Of a stretch of 64,000 bases of DNA, positions 55,353-64,000 are shown one piece after another. Origin of the DNA: an uncultured Cyclobacteriaceae bacterium (GTDB lineage Bacteria > Bacteroidota > Bacteroidia > Cytophagales > Cyclobacteriaceae); NCBI GenBank assembly GCA_947492745.1, contig CANLOE010000026.1, forward strand, positions 1 through 64,000, in the 5' to 3' direction. Position 1 is the stretch's first letter. Each line of letters begins with the position of its first letter. Both the position numbers and the translations under genes were made by a program. The notes under the pieces were generated by a model. The model searched no databases. It saw only the letters and a program-made list of their open reading frames with translations, and was not told the DNA's origin.

Positions 55353-57611
55353 TTATTCAAGAGTAAAAAAAAATATACTGCCTTCGTTGGGTGTACTCTC
55401 GGCCTCTATGATTCCACCATGCTTGGTGATAACCCTTTGAACAATGGTAAGACCGATACCCGTACCTGAAAAATCTTTGTTTTTATGTAATCGTTGAAAA
55501 GCTATAAATAGATTACTATAAAAATTCATGTCAAACCCTGCACCATTGTCTTTTACAAAAAGCATGGTTTTGCCTTTTCTGTAAGTAGTTCCAAAACTGA
55601 TGCAGGGAGCTTCAGTTTTGGAACTGAACTTATATGCGTTGTTCAGTAAGTTTTCAAGGGCAATTCTCACTAGACGGTCATCACAATCAGCCACCACCTC
55701 TGGATGGATGTCCAGATGGAAATGTTGCCTGTATTGAAGGTTCAGCTCATTGGTGATGGCCTTTACGATAGTGCTCAGGTCTACCTGCCTACGCACTACC
55801 TCTCTTCTGTTGATTTTAGAGAGTGACAGTAGGTCATCTATGAGCTGACCCATTCTCAGGGCCCCTTTTTCGATGCGTTCTATATAACCCATGGCTGTAT
55901 CCTCCAACTGATGACCATAGTCTTCGTTCAGGGCTTTCGAAAATCCCTGAATGGCCCTTAGGGGAGACCTTAGATCGTGCGATACCGAATAAGAGAAAGC
56001 CTCCAGCTCCTTATTGGTCGCATTCAGCTCAAGAGTTCTTTCATTTACTTTGTGTCCCAGGCTGATGTTCAATCGCTTTATATGTTCTTCAAAATACTTG
56101 TTCTCCGTAATGTCCTGTAGCTGAAGAATGAGGAACCTCGGGTTATCTTTGATATTCTTGACCAGAACAATATGTAGATAACACCATATAAGACCTCCAG
56201 AACTTTTTTGGTACTTTTTCTCCATTCGCGAGATTTCCGTTTTTTTCTCAAGGATATCCTGTAACAGTCGGTTACTCTCCTCGGAGTGGCCGGAACTTGT
56301 GAAAAAGGAAATATCCTTATTCAACAATACCGATCTGGAGTATCCTATCATATTACTGAGCGATTCGTTGACCTGAAAGAGGTTTCCGTCGAGATCTACC
56401 AGTGCCAAGCCTATGGAAGACTTATCTATAACGGTCCTGAATTTTTCCTCACTATCTTTTAGTTCAGCTTCTTTTTGCTTGTACCGGGTAATATTCTCGG
56501 TAAACATACCTATGCCACCAATAGTTTGGTCGGCGTGATACCAAGGATAGAGTTCGTATCGTAACCATTGTTCCTCGCCATTTTTCCTAACGAACAGGCT
56601 CTCCCGCTGGCGTATGGATTTTCCTTTCAGTACACTTCGATGTTCTTCTAGCCATTCAGGGAGGTCGCATATCTCGGGAAATACATCATAGTGATGCTTA
56701 CCGATGATATCCTGTCCTTGTAGGTTGTAGTCTTCGTACCATCGGTCGCTGGCAGCAATGTAGTACAGGTCATTATCGAACATGGCTACGGCAGCGGGAG
56801 TATGTTTGATGAACATCATCAGACGGCTTCGGAGCGCTGCTTCCCTTTCATTGTTTATCCGTAATGCTGTTACGTCAGTGCATATTCCTGTCATATGTAT
56901 TTCCCTTCCTTCCTCGTCCAAATACGTATCGGCCTTGGAAGAAATGTATCTTATCCGATTGTCGGGAAGTATGATTCTATAATCGATATCGTATTTTTCG
57001 ATGTTTGATACAGCACTTTCAATGGCCTCCTGTACTTTGGGCCTATCCTCTGGATGTACGCATTCAGTGAAAGCTTCCATAGATCCTTTGTAAGTCGCTT
57101 TGTCCCACCCGAAGAGATGAAGCATATTGTCGTTACAGGTATAAGTTTGGTTTTTGATGTCCCAGCTCCATATACCCACACCGCTATCCTCTATGGCTAG
57201 GTCAATGAGCTTCTGGTCCTCTCGGAGTTTCTTTTCTCTCACTTTATCTTGGTGAATATCCTTGAAAAAACCCCGAACTGCCACGGTCTTACCCTCTTTA
57301 TGAACAGGTAGGCCCACGATTTTCACCCACAATTCTTTACCATTGGCGGTAAGTAATTTTATCTCTGATTCATAGGGCAGGCCTTTAATGATAGATTCTT
57401 GAACGACCTGCGCCACTTCGGAGCGATGATCGGGATGGTAGAATTTTTCACTTTCTCTGATATCTAGAGTAGTTCCAAGGGGCAACTCCAACATTTCGCA
57501 AACCTCGCTGGACCAAATCATTTGCCTTGAATCGAGGTCCATCTCCCAAATACCGGTTTTAGCGATTTTCCCAGTGGAATCAGGTAATTCCACTACTTTT
57601 TCATTTTTCAC
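55353..57611 (-). CDS. Multi-PAS sensor histidine kinase
   Basis: A 752-residue cytoplasmic kinase without membrane helices. It has four PAS modules in order: about 15-130 (GIWEMDLDSRQMIWSSEVCE), 135-250 (GIWSWDIKNQTYTCNDNMLH), 260-380 (PAAVAMFDNDLYYIAASDRW) and 395-510 (GLALVDLDGNLFQVNESLSN). Then come a coiled-coil, HisKA with FSYSVSHDLRSPLRAIQGFS, and HATPase with NLLNNAYKFSSKTEAP and VKDNGAGFDMNFYSNLFIAF, GTGIGLTIVQRVITKHGG. It heads the operon with the receiver gene 8 bases downstream. Redox or ligand sensing by PAS is inferred; no heme- or flavin-binding residues are identified. Confidence 0.9.
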   Translation of the reverse strand: MKNEKVVELPDSTGKIAKTGIWEMDLDSRQMIWSSEVCEMLELPLGTTLDIRESEKFYHPDHRSEVAQVVQESIIKGLPYESEIKLLTANGKELWVKIVGLPVHKEGKTVAVRGFFKDIHQDKVREKKLREDQKLIDLAIEDSGVGIWSWDIKNQTYTCNDNMLHLFGWDKATYKGSMEAFTECVHPEDRPKVQEAIESAVSNIEKYDIDYRIILPDNRIRYISSKADTYLDEEGREIHMTGICTDVTALRINNEREAALRSRLMMFIKHTPAAVAMFDNDLYYIAASDRWYEDYNLQGQDIIGKHHYDVFPEICDLPEWLEEHRSVLKGKSIRQRESLFVRKNGEEQWLRYELYPWYHADQTIGGIGMFTENITRYKQKEAELKDSEEKFRTVIDKSSIGLALVDLDGNLFQVNESLSNMIGYSRSVLLNKDISFFTSSGHSEESNRLLQDILEKKTEISRMEKKYQKSSGGLIWCYLHIVLVKNIKDNPRFLILQLQDITENKYFEEHIKRLNISLGHKVNERTLELNATNKELEAFSYSVSHDLRSPLRAIQGFSKALNEDYGHQLEDTAMGYIERIEKGALRMGQLIDDLLSLSKINRREVVRRQVDLSTIVKAITNELNLQYRQHFHLDIHPEVVADCDDRLVRIALENLLNNAYKFSSKTEAPCISFGTTYRKGKTMLFVKDNGAGFDMNFYSNLFIAFQRLHKNKDFSGTGIGLTIVQRVITKHGGIIEAESTPNEGSIFFFTLE

Positions 57612-58456
57612 CTCATGTATGTTTATTTAAGTAACAATTTAAACGATGAAAATATCAGGGCGAATCAAGAAAATGGAAAAATAGCACACATGTATTTATA
57701 CGTTATAATAATACTGGTACAGAGAAAAAAAGTATACTGACTGAAATCAAACTTTTTAAGATCACTTCGATAACTTGAAAAATTACCGATACCTTGACAG
57801 AGAATCTTAAGGTAGGTGTCCATTGTTGTTTATCCTCCATACAGTACAGAAACTTCCGGAAAATTGTGTTGAATTCATGTAAGCGTACGAGATTTACAGT
57901 CCATGACGAGATACATGTATTTACTGATTTGCGATTTATACTCAAGAAAAAGTAAAATGGGAAATTCGTGATTCAACAAACTATGGAAAAATCCTGCTTT
58001 GGTACAATTTCATTCGTTGATTGGTCATTCGGGCCGTTTTGGACGGAATAGTGTTTTCGAAATCATTTTCATTTTGATATATAAAGACAGGATATATGAC
58101 CTCTACTTCAGGATAATCGATACCCCCAAAGATAAAAATGGCTTTAGAACAGGGTATGTTGTAGGTACGGAATGATTTCTTTAGGTGCATGGGTAGCCTA
58201 GGAGATAGTCATCACTTTAAGATACTGGCTGAAAAGCTAGAGCGATAAAATATTGGCCGATAAACATTGAATGGTATTTGTCGTTTTCAGGTCACCGATT
58301 ACACGAATTTATCTTATGTTCGGAGCACTTATGCTCAGTCATTGATTAGATTCGTGAAATAATGGAGTAGCTTATTGTGTAATTCAATAAAATCATACAT
58401 TTGTATAAATGAAAATAGTATTATGATAACCTATAGCTAAGAGGCTGTTGACAAAA
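57612..58456. other. Gene-free stretch between divergent regulators
   Basis: No accepted gene. A 69-codon minus-strand frame (57981-58190, FGGIDYPEVEVIYPVF) has gene-like composition but no recognised homology or start context and is left uncalled. The promoters for both neighbours should be here but no clear boxes were identified. Confidence 0.35.
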
Positions 58457-61420
58457 ATGATAGGTAAGGCAGTAGCTGGTATATTTTTCATGATTTTACT
58501 GTGGCAAGTCGTACCGTACTCCAAGGCACAGGACATAACGACTTTTATCAATTACACTACGGATGATGGACTGCCCAGTTCTGAAGTGTACCGTTCCTTT
58601 CAGGACAGCCACGGTTTCATGTGGTTTGCTACCGATAGGGGAGTGGTCCGCTTTGATGGTTATGAATTTACCGTATTCAACTCGGACGATGGTCTGCCCG
58701 ACGATGTGATATTCGAAATCAAAGAAGATGACGAAGGGAGGATATGGTTTGCTTCTTTCTCCTTCAGTTTGGCCTATTTTGATCCCAGGTTAAGGAAAAT
58801 CGTCAAATACCCCTATAATGATACCATTCTCAAGGCCAAACAATCGAAATACATCAGATCTATCGATATGGACAAACAGGGAAATGTGTATATCGGACTC
58901 TACAGTGATGGTATGATGGTCATCGATAAAAACGGGAAGTTATCCAGCAAAAAAAATAGCGAATACAATGAGTTTGTTCTTTGGTATGCAGATAGTTGCG
59001 AATTGACCTACTCGATGACCAATGCTTCCGGAGCGAGCCGTTTAAGGATTATCCAACAGCAAGATGGAGAAATCTTCGAGAAGCATTTCGACATACAGCT
59101 TACCAAGGCCTTCCATGCCCCCTATTCCATTCTTCAACACGATAGTATCTATGTACTGGCACTTTCCTATGAAATTATCTTGCTGATGGAAGAGGTTCGA
59201 AGCCAGATTATTTTTGAGGATAAGATAATCTGGGCCAGTTTTCACGATGGAAACCTATGGGTGGGTTTCCATCAAAAAGGTGTCAAGGTATATGCTTTGG
59301 AAGAAGATTTGACACTGACACCAAAAGGACACTATCTGATGGACAAATCCATATCGTCGGTATTCAAGGGCAAGGCCGGAGGCTACTGGCTAACCAGTAT
59401 CGAAGAGGGTGTCTTCTACTTTCCCAATCCCAAAATAGCCCTACATAATGCTCGTAACGGACTTTCCGATGATCAAATCTATAGTATCAATGGTGATGGT
59501 AAGGGAACGGTCGCTTTAGGATTACTTAATGGAGAAATAGCATTACATGCCAAAGGTCACTTGAAGACCCTGCCAAGCCCTGGTCAACATGGTGCACGCA
59601 GTATTAACTATGATTCTATAGACGACGAATTTATAGTCGACCATTGGAACGCCCTGACACATTTATCTCCTAAAGGATATCATCAAAAAGTGGAAAATTA
59701 CCCCTTGGCCCGTACATATCAGCAAAGCGGAATCGGTGATAAGGTTTTTGCGGCTATAGAACCAAACCGAGATCTTACCCATATCGGTTATCTACGAAAT
59801 AGTAAATTCTATTATTTGGCCCAGCTATATAAGAAAGATAATACTTCCTTGCGAAAAATATACCAAGATAGCCACGGTCAGCTATGGGTTATTGGTCTTC
59901 GCGGTCTGTGGAAGTATGATGCAGCAAAAAAGACTTTTATCAACCAGAAGTATATCGATGATCTATTGGACATAAGGATAGAGTCCATCAAAGAATTCGA
60001 TGAAGGACAGATTATCTTGGGGACAAGAGGGCATGGGGTAATTTTATTGCAACAGGACTCTGTCTTACAGATTGGTAAGGAACAGGGACTCATCGATAAT
60101 AAAGTCAACGATATCTATGTTGATGACAATAATAATATATGGATAGCTACCCTATCCGGCATCAGTAGGATAATGGGAATACGCTATCCCATCATCGATA
60201 ATATCACTTTGAAAAACGGCCTACCTACCAATGAGGTGAACTGTATATATGTCAAAAATGATACCGTATATGCGGGAACAAAACGAGGTCTTGCCGTATT
60301 CAGGGTACAGGATATTATCAAGCCTTCATTAAAAGAGGTCCCTTTGATCGTGAAATCAATAAAGGTCAATGATGAAGACCGTGTTCATAGTGATATGAAC
60401 AATCTGAACTATAAGCAGAACAGGGTGGAGATCTCATTTGCGGCATTGGACTACTCCAGTCGCGGAAAAAATGTGTACAGCTATAGGATGAAAGGCCTCT
60501 CAGATGAGTGGGCCATTACGAACAATACCTCCGTCACCTATCCGTACTTATATCCGGGAGATTATAATTTTGAACTACGTGTCAAAAACATCAATGGTCA
60601 GTGGTCATCTCCTAAAGAATTACTGTCCATAGGTATCAAAGAACCCTTCTGGTACTTATGGTGGTTTTACCTGATAGTTGCCATCTTCATAGCGGCGATT
60701 ATCCTTTACATCTCCAGAAGGATCATACTGATCAACAAAAAGAAAGAAAAGACAAAATATGAAATTGTAGAATGGCGTTTGAAAGCCTTGGCCTCTCAGA
60801 TGGAACCTCATTTTATTTTTAACGCATTAAGTTCAATTCAGAACTATATCATCACCAATGATAAGATGCAAGCCAATAGTTACGTCAGTAGGTTTGCCAA
60901 GTTGATGCGCCTTACATTAGATCATTCTACCCAGTCCTTGATATCACTGGCAGAGGAGATAGAAGTACTCCGGCACTACATGGATATCGAAAGAGTGCGC
61001 TTCGATGGTCGCTTCCGTTATAGAATAGAAATCGACCCCGATATCGATAGGAAACATACCGCCATACCGAATTTCATGGTGCAGCCCTTTATAGAAAATG
61101 CCATATGGCACGGGTTTCCGAAAAGTCATGGAAAAGGCCTCATTACCTTACGGTTTTATGTATGTGACGGATTGTTCTTTGCTATTGTCGAAGATAATGG
61201 AGTAGGGCGTCAGGCAGCGTCCAAATCTCAAAAAACACACAGTTCGAAAGCAACGAATGTCGTTATCCAGCGACTGAGATTATTACAGTCCATCAAAAAA
61301 GCTACGCATGATCTTTCTATCGTTGATATAGAGGATGAAAATAACCAAAACAAAGCCTTAGGAACCAAGGTGATAATAAGATTTCCCTATGAAAAATTTG
61401 AGAGCAGTCATCGTCGATGA
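58457..61420 (+). CDS. Reg_prop/Y_Y_Y sensor histidine kinase, LytS-type
   Basis: A membrane kinase of about 987 residues. From MIGKAVAGIFFMILLWQVVP it has a signal peptide, then propeller repeats (two-component regulator propeller; TDDGLPSSEVYRSFQDSHGF MWFATDRGVVRFDG is one, split here), a Y_Y_Y domain (SYRMKGLSDEWAITNNTSVT, PGDYNFELRVKNINGQW), one transmembrane helix (WYLWWFYLIVAIFIAAIILY) and a LytS-type His_kinase (LASQMEPHFIFNALSSIQNY, then ENAIWHGF and IVEDNGVGRQAA). The extracellular propeller senses a ligand outside the cell. ATG at 58457 was preferred over a TTG 9 bases upstream. It overlaps the LytTR gene by 32 bases. Confidence 0.92.
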   Translation: MIGKAVAGIFFMILLWQVVPYSKAQDITTFINYTTDDGLPSSEVYRSFQDSHGFMWFATDRGVVRFDGYEFTVFNSDDGLPDDVIFEIKEDDEGRIWFASFSFSLAYFDPRLRKIVKYPYNDTILKAKQSKYIRSIDMDKQGNVYIGLYSDGMMVIDKNGKLSSKKNSEYNEFVLWYADSCELTYSMTNASGASRLRIIQQQDGEIFEKHFDIQLTKAFHAPYSILQHDSIYVLALSYEIILLMEEVRSQIIFEDKIIWASFHDGNLWVGFHQKGVKVYALEEDLTLTPKGHYLMDKSISSVFKGKAGGYWLTSIEEGVFYFPNPKIALHNARNGLSDDQIYSINGDGKGTVALGLLNGEIALHAKGHLKTLPSPGQHGARSINYDSIDDEFIVDHWNALTHLSPKGYHQKVENYPLARTYQQSGIGDKVFAAIEPNRDLTHIGYLRNSKFYYLAQLYKKDNTSLRKIYQDSHGQLWVIGLRGLWKYDAAKKTFINQKYIDDLLDIRIESIKEFDEGQIILGTRGHGVILLQQDSVLQIGKEQGLIDNKVNDIYVDDNNNIWIATLSGISRIMGIRYPIIDNITLKNGLPTNEVNCIYVKNDTVYAGTKRGLAVFRVQDIIKPSLKEVPLIVKSIKVNDEDRVHSDMNNLNYKQNRVEISFAALDYSSRGKNVYSYRMKGLSDEWAITNNTSVTYPYLYPGDYNFELRVKNINGQWSSPKELLSIGIKEPFWYLWWFYLIVAIFIAAIILYISRRIILINKKKEKTKYEIVEWRLKALASQMEPHFIFNALSSIQNYIITNDKMQANSYVSRFAKLMRLTLDHSTQSLISLAEEIEVLRHYMDIERVRFDGRFRYRIEIDPDIDRKHTAIPNFMVQPFIENAIWHGFPKSHGKGLITLRFYVCDGLFFAIVEDNGVGRQAASKSQKTHSSKATNVVIQRLRLLQSIKKATHDLSIVDIEDENNQNKALGTKVIIRFPYEKFESSHRR

Positions 61421-62102
61421 TGAAAGTAACAATAGAAACTATTTAAAAGAACTCATTAACGGGCATTGCGAAGGTGTATCTGTTGTGGCCACAGCGGATA
61501 CAGCACTGACCGGAATGAAGAGCATTAAAGAACATCGTCCAGACGTCGTCTTTCTGGACGTGGAAATGCCCGGTGGCTCTGGTTTTGACCTTTTAGAGAA
61601 TATAGATAAAAAGGATTTTCGTATCGTATTCGTAACGGCCTACAGTCAGTACGCCATAAAAGCACTTCGCTCTCAAGCGGTCGATTATCTTTTGAAACCT
61701 GTTGACCTAGAAGAACTACAGAATACACTAAAAGTCATTCGGAAAAATACGGCGACCTCCGTACATGAAGAAATCCCCAAGAAAGTGACTTTCACCCTGT
61801 TGGACAGGATTATCTATCTCGACCCAAAAGAAATAGTCAACATGGAAGGAGACGGTAGCTACTGTACCGTGTACCTTACCGATGGTACTTCGCATATCAT
61901 TTCAAAACACCTGAAAGCTGTAGGGGAGATGTTGCCAAAATCCTGTTTCTTCCGTATCCATAACTCACATATGGTCAATTTGCACTATGTGGAACAATTA
62001 CTAAAACAAGATGGTGATGTGGTGTTGATGACCAACGGTCATCAATTACCACTCTCCCGACGCAAAAAAGAAAATTTTGTAGAGGCTATGACACGTGCGT
62101 GA
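61389..62102 (+). CDS. LytTR-family response regulator
   Basis: A 237-residue regulator: receiver domain with AVIVDDESNNRNYLKELI, DVVFLDVEMPGGSGFDLL (Asp57) and IVFVTAYSQYAIKALRSQAV, and a C-terminal LytTR DNA-binding domain (IIYLDPKEIVNMEGDGSYCT, HIISKHLKAVGEMLPKSCFF, RIHNSHMVNLHYVEQLL, PLSRRKKENFVEAM). It is the partner of the kinase it overlaps. LytTR proteins bind direct repeats upstream of target promoters. The closest downstream gene on the same strand is the lanthipeptide precursor at 62704, a possible target. Confidence 0.95.
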   Translation: MKNLRAVIVDDESNNRNYLKELINGHCEGVSVVATADTALTGMKSIKEHRPDVVFLDVEMPGGSGFDLLENIDKKDFRIVFVTAYSQYAIKALRSQAVDYLLKPVDLEELQNTLKVIRKNTATSVHEEIPKKVTFTLLDRIIYLDPKEIVNMEGDGSYCTVYLTDGTSHIISKHLKAVGEMLPKSCFFRIHNSHMVNLHYVEQLLKQDGDVVLMTNGHQLPLSRRKKENFVEAMTRA

Positions 62103-62703
62103 TTTTATCCTTTAAAATTTAGAGACTGTTTTATGCAAATTTGGGTTTAATGTAAAAAAGCAATTTTCAAAAATGTAATGATATGTAACCTACAGCATAA
62201 TAGGGGTTTGTGAGTTTTTAATCAGGAAGGAAAGCAGAGAAGAAAAACTGGAGCTGACCACTTTTAAATTTGATACTACCAAGTATTTATCTACTTGAAC
62301 CGGTTTTCAACTGTCCAAGTAAACCTTGTCCAAAATCAGTAATCTTGTAATGGAAAAAAAGAATACACAAGTGATTAACTAATGCGCAATCATTGATTAG
62401 AACCTTTCTTCTACTAGAGGGATTTACTGTTCCTTAAGGGTAGGCATCGTTAACTGTACGGTATTGGAAAATAGCAATCGCAGATTCACTTTACCCTAAC
62501 TGAAGATGATTGTACTGTATTGGTTGAAATAGTGATGGTCAATGAATAATGTTCAGTATAATATTTTGATTTTCAGATGTTTATATCTTATGAGGCGTCT
62601 TTCAGGATGAAAAAATGAAAATCCAATAACAACAGAAAGACAGACAGGTCATAAGAACTCGTAATAATAACAATAACAATAAGTTTAATTTAAATCCAAA
62701 AAA
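62103..62703. other. Gene-free region upstream of the lanthipeptide gene
   Basis: 601 bases with no gene. It holds a family E-like end near 62117-62135 (GAGACTGTTTTATGC) and an AT-rich AATAATAACAATAACAATAA stretch just before the precursor ORF. It is the obvious place for the precursor promoter and any LytTR-binding repeats, but none was identified with confidence. Confidence 0.35.
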
Positions 62704-62922
62704 ATGAAAAAAGGTAAAATGAATCTGTCAGAATTAAAGGTAAAGAGTTTCACGACAAGTATTGACGAAACTAAAGAAAACACTGTAAAAGGTGGTGGCA
62801 CAGGTTTGGTGATATGCCTTGAAAGCTTTCAGTGTGGTGGCCAGAGCGAAGATACGGTCTGTAATAGTATACCTCCTGTTTGTATCCAGACAAGAAACAA
62901 TATCAGCTTCTGCTGTGTCTAA
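62704..62922 (+). CDS. Pinensin-like class I lanthipeptide precursor
   Basis: A 72-residue precursor peptide. The leader MKKGKMNLSELKVKSFTTSI carries the LSELKVKSFTT-type motif characteristic of Bacteroidota class I (pinensin-like) lanthipeptides, followed by a glycine cleavage motif TVKGGG (residues 28-32). The core (33-72) has six Cys (38, 44, 53, 60, 70, 71) and seven Ser/Thr, the residues needed for lanthionine rings. Modification enzymes (LanB, LanC, protease-transporter) are not in the window; they may lie downstream. The stop codon TAA is also the left target duplication of the family B element B5. Confidence 0.85.
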   Translation: MKKGKMNLSELKVKSFTTSIDETKENTVKGGGTGLVICLESFQCGGQSEDTVCNSIPPVCIQTRNNISFCCV

Positions 62923-63082
62923 TACAAACTTAGCTTTTAAATATCGCCTATCTTCCTGTTCATTTTGCTTCACTCTGTGTTGACAATCCTCGCGATAGCG
63001 CTGCTATCCCTGCGGTTGTCGCCTTGATTGAAACCAAAATGACCCGCAGAATCTTATACGACATTTGAAACCCAAATTTGTA
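62923..63082 (+). repeat. Family B element B5 at a stop codon
   Basis: 160 bp (TACAAACTTAGC to CAAATTTGTA), flanked by TAA at 62920-62922 and 63083-63085. The left TAA is the stop codon of the lanthipeptide precursor; an empty site would read GTC-TAA-ATAGTGG, so the stop codon was present before insertion. The gene's probable terminator now lies beyond the element. Confidence 0.9.
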
Positions 63083-63101
63083 TAAATAGTGGTTTGATTC
63101 G

Positions 63102-63137
63102 AAGGGACTCTACTTACGTTTTGAGTCCCTTTGATTT
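63102..63137 (+). terminator. Intrinsic terminator of the lanthipeptide gene
   Basis: Stem AAGGGACTC/GAGTCCCTT (63102-63110, 63123-63131) followed by TGATTTTTG. It was most likely directly downstream of the precursor gene before element B5 came between them. Confidence 0.75.
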
Positions 63138-63501
63138 TTGTCAAGTGTTCACCCCCGGTCGTGTCCAAAATGTTGATGAACTGAGGCAAGTCAAATGATT
63201 CGGGTTCAAAGTTGTCCCGAAAATAGGTTGATTTTGCTCAAAAGAAAATGGATAGGGAAATTTGAGAGTCAGAGTCATCATGGTAAAACTATCATTCTAC
63301 ACAAAAGTCTTTGAGATTCATCAATAGATTTTTTTAAGACGGTCATCATATATCCTTGTTCCCGACCAATTACATTGGAATGCCTGTTTTTTTGAACAAT
63401 CACATAGGCTCGGAAATAGAACCTCTTCTTACAGGGCTGGCCTAATTCTTGCACATCCGTCTGGGGGAAGAGAATCACGATAGCAGATGATTAGGTCTTT
63501 A
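63138..63501. other. Gene-free stretch
   Basis: No gene seen. Frames on either strand lack recognisable domains or start contexts. Confidence 0.35.
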
Positions 63502-63670
63502 ACCCAAAATGATCAATAGCCTTCCTGTTCCGAATATAAATTGCTTCAGAATCAGCGGTTTTACACTACTTAGGTTTTACACTTTAGTGATACAAAAGCC
63601 TCCTCTCCTAAACCACTGATTTTAGTATACTTTATGTGCTCATGACGAACTCCTGTTGATCAATTTGGGT
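63502..63670 (-). repeat. Family D element D3
   Basis: 169 bp, ends ACCCAAAATGATCAATAGCC and GTTGATCAATTTGGGT. Flanks are TTA and TCA, both TNA but not identical. It abuts the C element starting at 63674. Confidence 0.75.
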
Positions 63671-63673
63671 TCA

Positions 63674-64000
63674 ACCCGGATTATGCGTTGGAACTTCGTA
63701 ACGAGGGTTTAAACCCAGAATGTTCGTTGGAACTTCGTCATGAGGATTTAAATGGCAATACATCAGGGTGTTTTCTTGGATTCAGCGTAGCACCGCTACG
63801 GTGAATTCAAAAAACGCATTCATTTACTGATTTGAAGCCAGTTAAGTCCGGAATAGATTTTCTAATGGACATTTTGGGTTAAATGTTCATAAATCAGGGA
63901 GTTTTATTGGATTTAGCACAGCACCGCTATGGTGAATTCAAAAAACGTAGTGCAACGACCGGTTTGCAGCTATTTAGATCCGCAGTAGATTTTCCAATGC
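63674..64000 (+). repeat. Family C element, split by A3 and cut by the window end
   Basis: Left arm ACCCGGATTATGCGTTGGAA to GAGGGTT at 63709, then the A3 insertion, then the rest from 63883 (ATGTTCATAAATCAGGG, AGCACCGCTATGGTGAA, CAACGACCGGTTTGC, ATCCGCAGTAGATTTTCC). The right end lies beyond 64000. Copy C1 at 4634 shows the uninterrupted arrangement. Confidence 0.8.
63713..63879 (+). repeat. Family A element A3 inside a C element
   Basis: 167 bp, ends ACCCAGAATGTTCG and GGACATTTTGGGT, flanked by TAA at 63710-63712 and 63880-63882. The host C element continues on both sides; removal of A3 and one TAA gives a sequence close to that of intact C1, so this is a second direct view of an insertion with a 3-bp duplication. 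Confidence 0.92.

Noticed and set aside
57981-58190. 69-codon minus-strand frame in the regulator gap
   Set aside because: Composition is gene-like but nothing else supports it; no homology or ribosome-binding site could be named.

Overview
The window reads as chromosomal DNA of a marine-type gliding-lineage Bacteroidota, most likely a Cytophagales relative. The evidence is several large secreted proteins ending in type IX secretion (T9SS) sorting domains, DUF4920, DUF2911 and DUF6089 proteins, an OmpA/PD40 protein, Reg_prop/Y_Y_Y sensor kinases with LytTR partners, and an exosortase-F pair with a PID-CTERM substrate. Placement below phylum is inference.

Layout. 0-10.4 kb: isolated envelope or secreted proteins (STAS/SEC14-like, OmpA/PD40, carboxypeptidase-like regulatory domain, PKD/T9SS, DUF4920), separated by repeats and gene wreckage, including a bestrophin channel gene broken by repeat insertions. 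10.9-40.5 kb: a one-strand exopolysaccharide/capsule locus. It starts with kdsC-kdsA, then Wza-like export lipoprotein, Wzc-like tyrosine kinase, Wzx flippase, an SGNH-like enzyme, a sulfotransferase, glycosyltransferases, a CMP-nonulosonate module (SpsF-like cytidylyltransferase, NeuB-like synthase, second KdsC-like phosphatase), a methyltransferase, a polymerase candidate, a PglC-type initiating transferase, two NeuD/PglD acetyltransferases, XrtF and its partner, a DegT/PglE aminotransferase, a 1105-residue T9SS protein, a 68-residue PID-CTERM protein and a PglF/FlaA1-type dehydratase. 40.5-51.2 kb: repeats, a decayed IS5-family element, a DUF6089 protein, a GEVED/T9SS protein, a broken nucleotidyltransferase toxin-antitoxin-like pair, tRNA-Leu(CAG), a DUF2911 protein and an unknown exported protein. 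52-64 kb: an aldo/keto reductase, a three-gene PAS kinase/response-regulator cluster, a LytS/LytTR-type pair, a pinensin-like class I lanthipeptide precursor and a dense block of nested repeats.

How the genes work together. The polysaccharide locus can be read as a Wzx/Wzy-type pathway: a UDP-di-N-acetylbacillosamine-like sugar is made by PglF-, PglE- and PglD-like enzymes and loaded on lipid by the PglC-like transferase. The repeat is then extended by the glycosyltransferases with a CMP-activated nine-carbon sugar (KDN is a candidate) and possibly KDO, decorated by sulfate and perhaps acyl groups, flipped, polymerised and exported. XrtF sits inside the same locus together with its likely substrate.

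The most unusual signal is a superfamily of short palindromic mobile elements (families A, B, C, D and F, 159-177 bp when intact) with roughly twenty intact, partial or degenerate copies. Ten intact copies are flanked by identical TAA or TTA trinucleotides, so they look like MITEs generating a 3-bp TNA target duplication. They insert into each other, into the bestrophin gene, into an IS relic and exactly at the stop codon of the lanthipeptide precursor. Only one copy lies inside the 30-kb polysaccharide locus.
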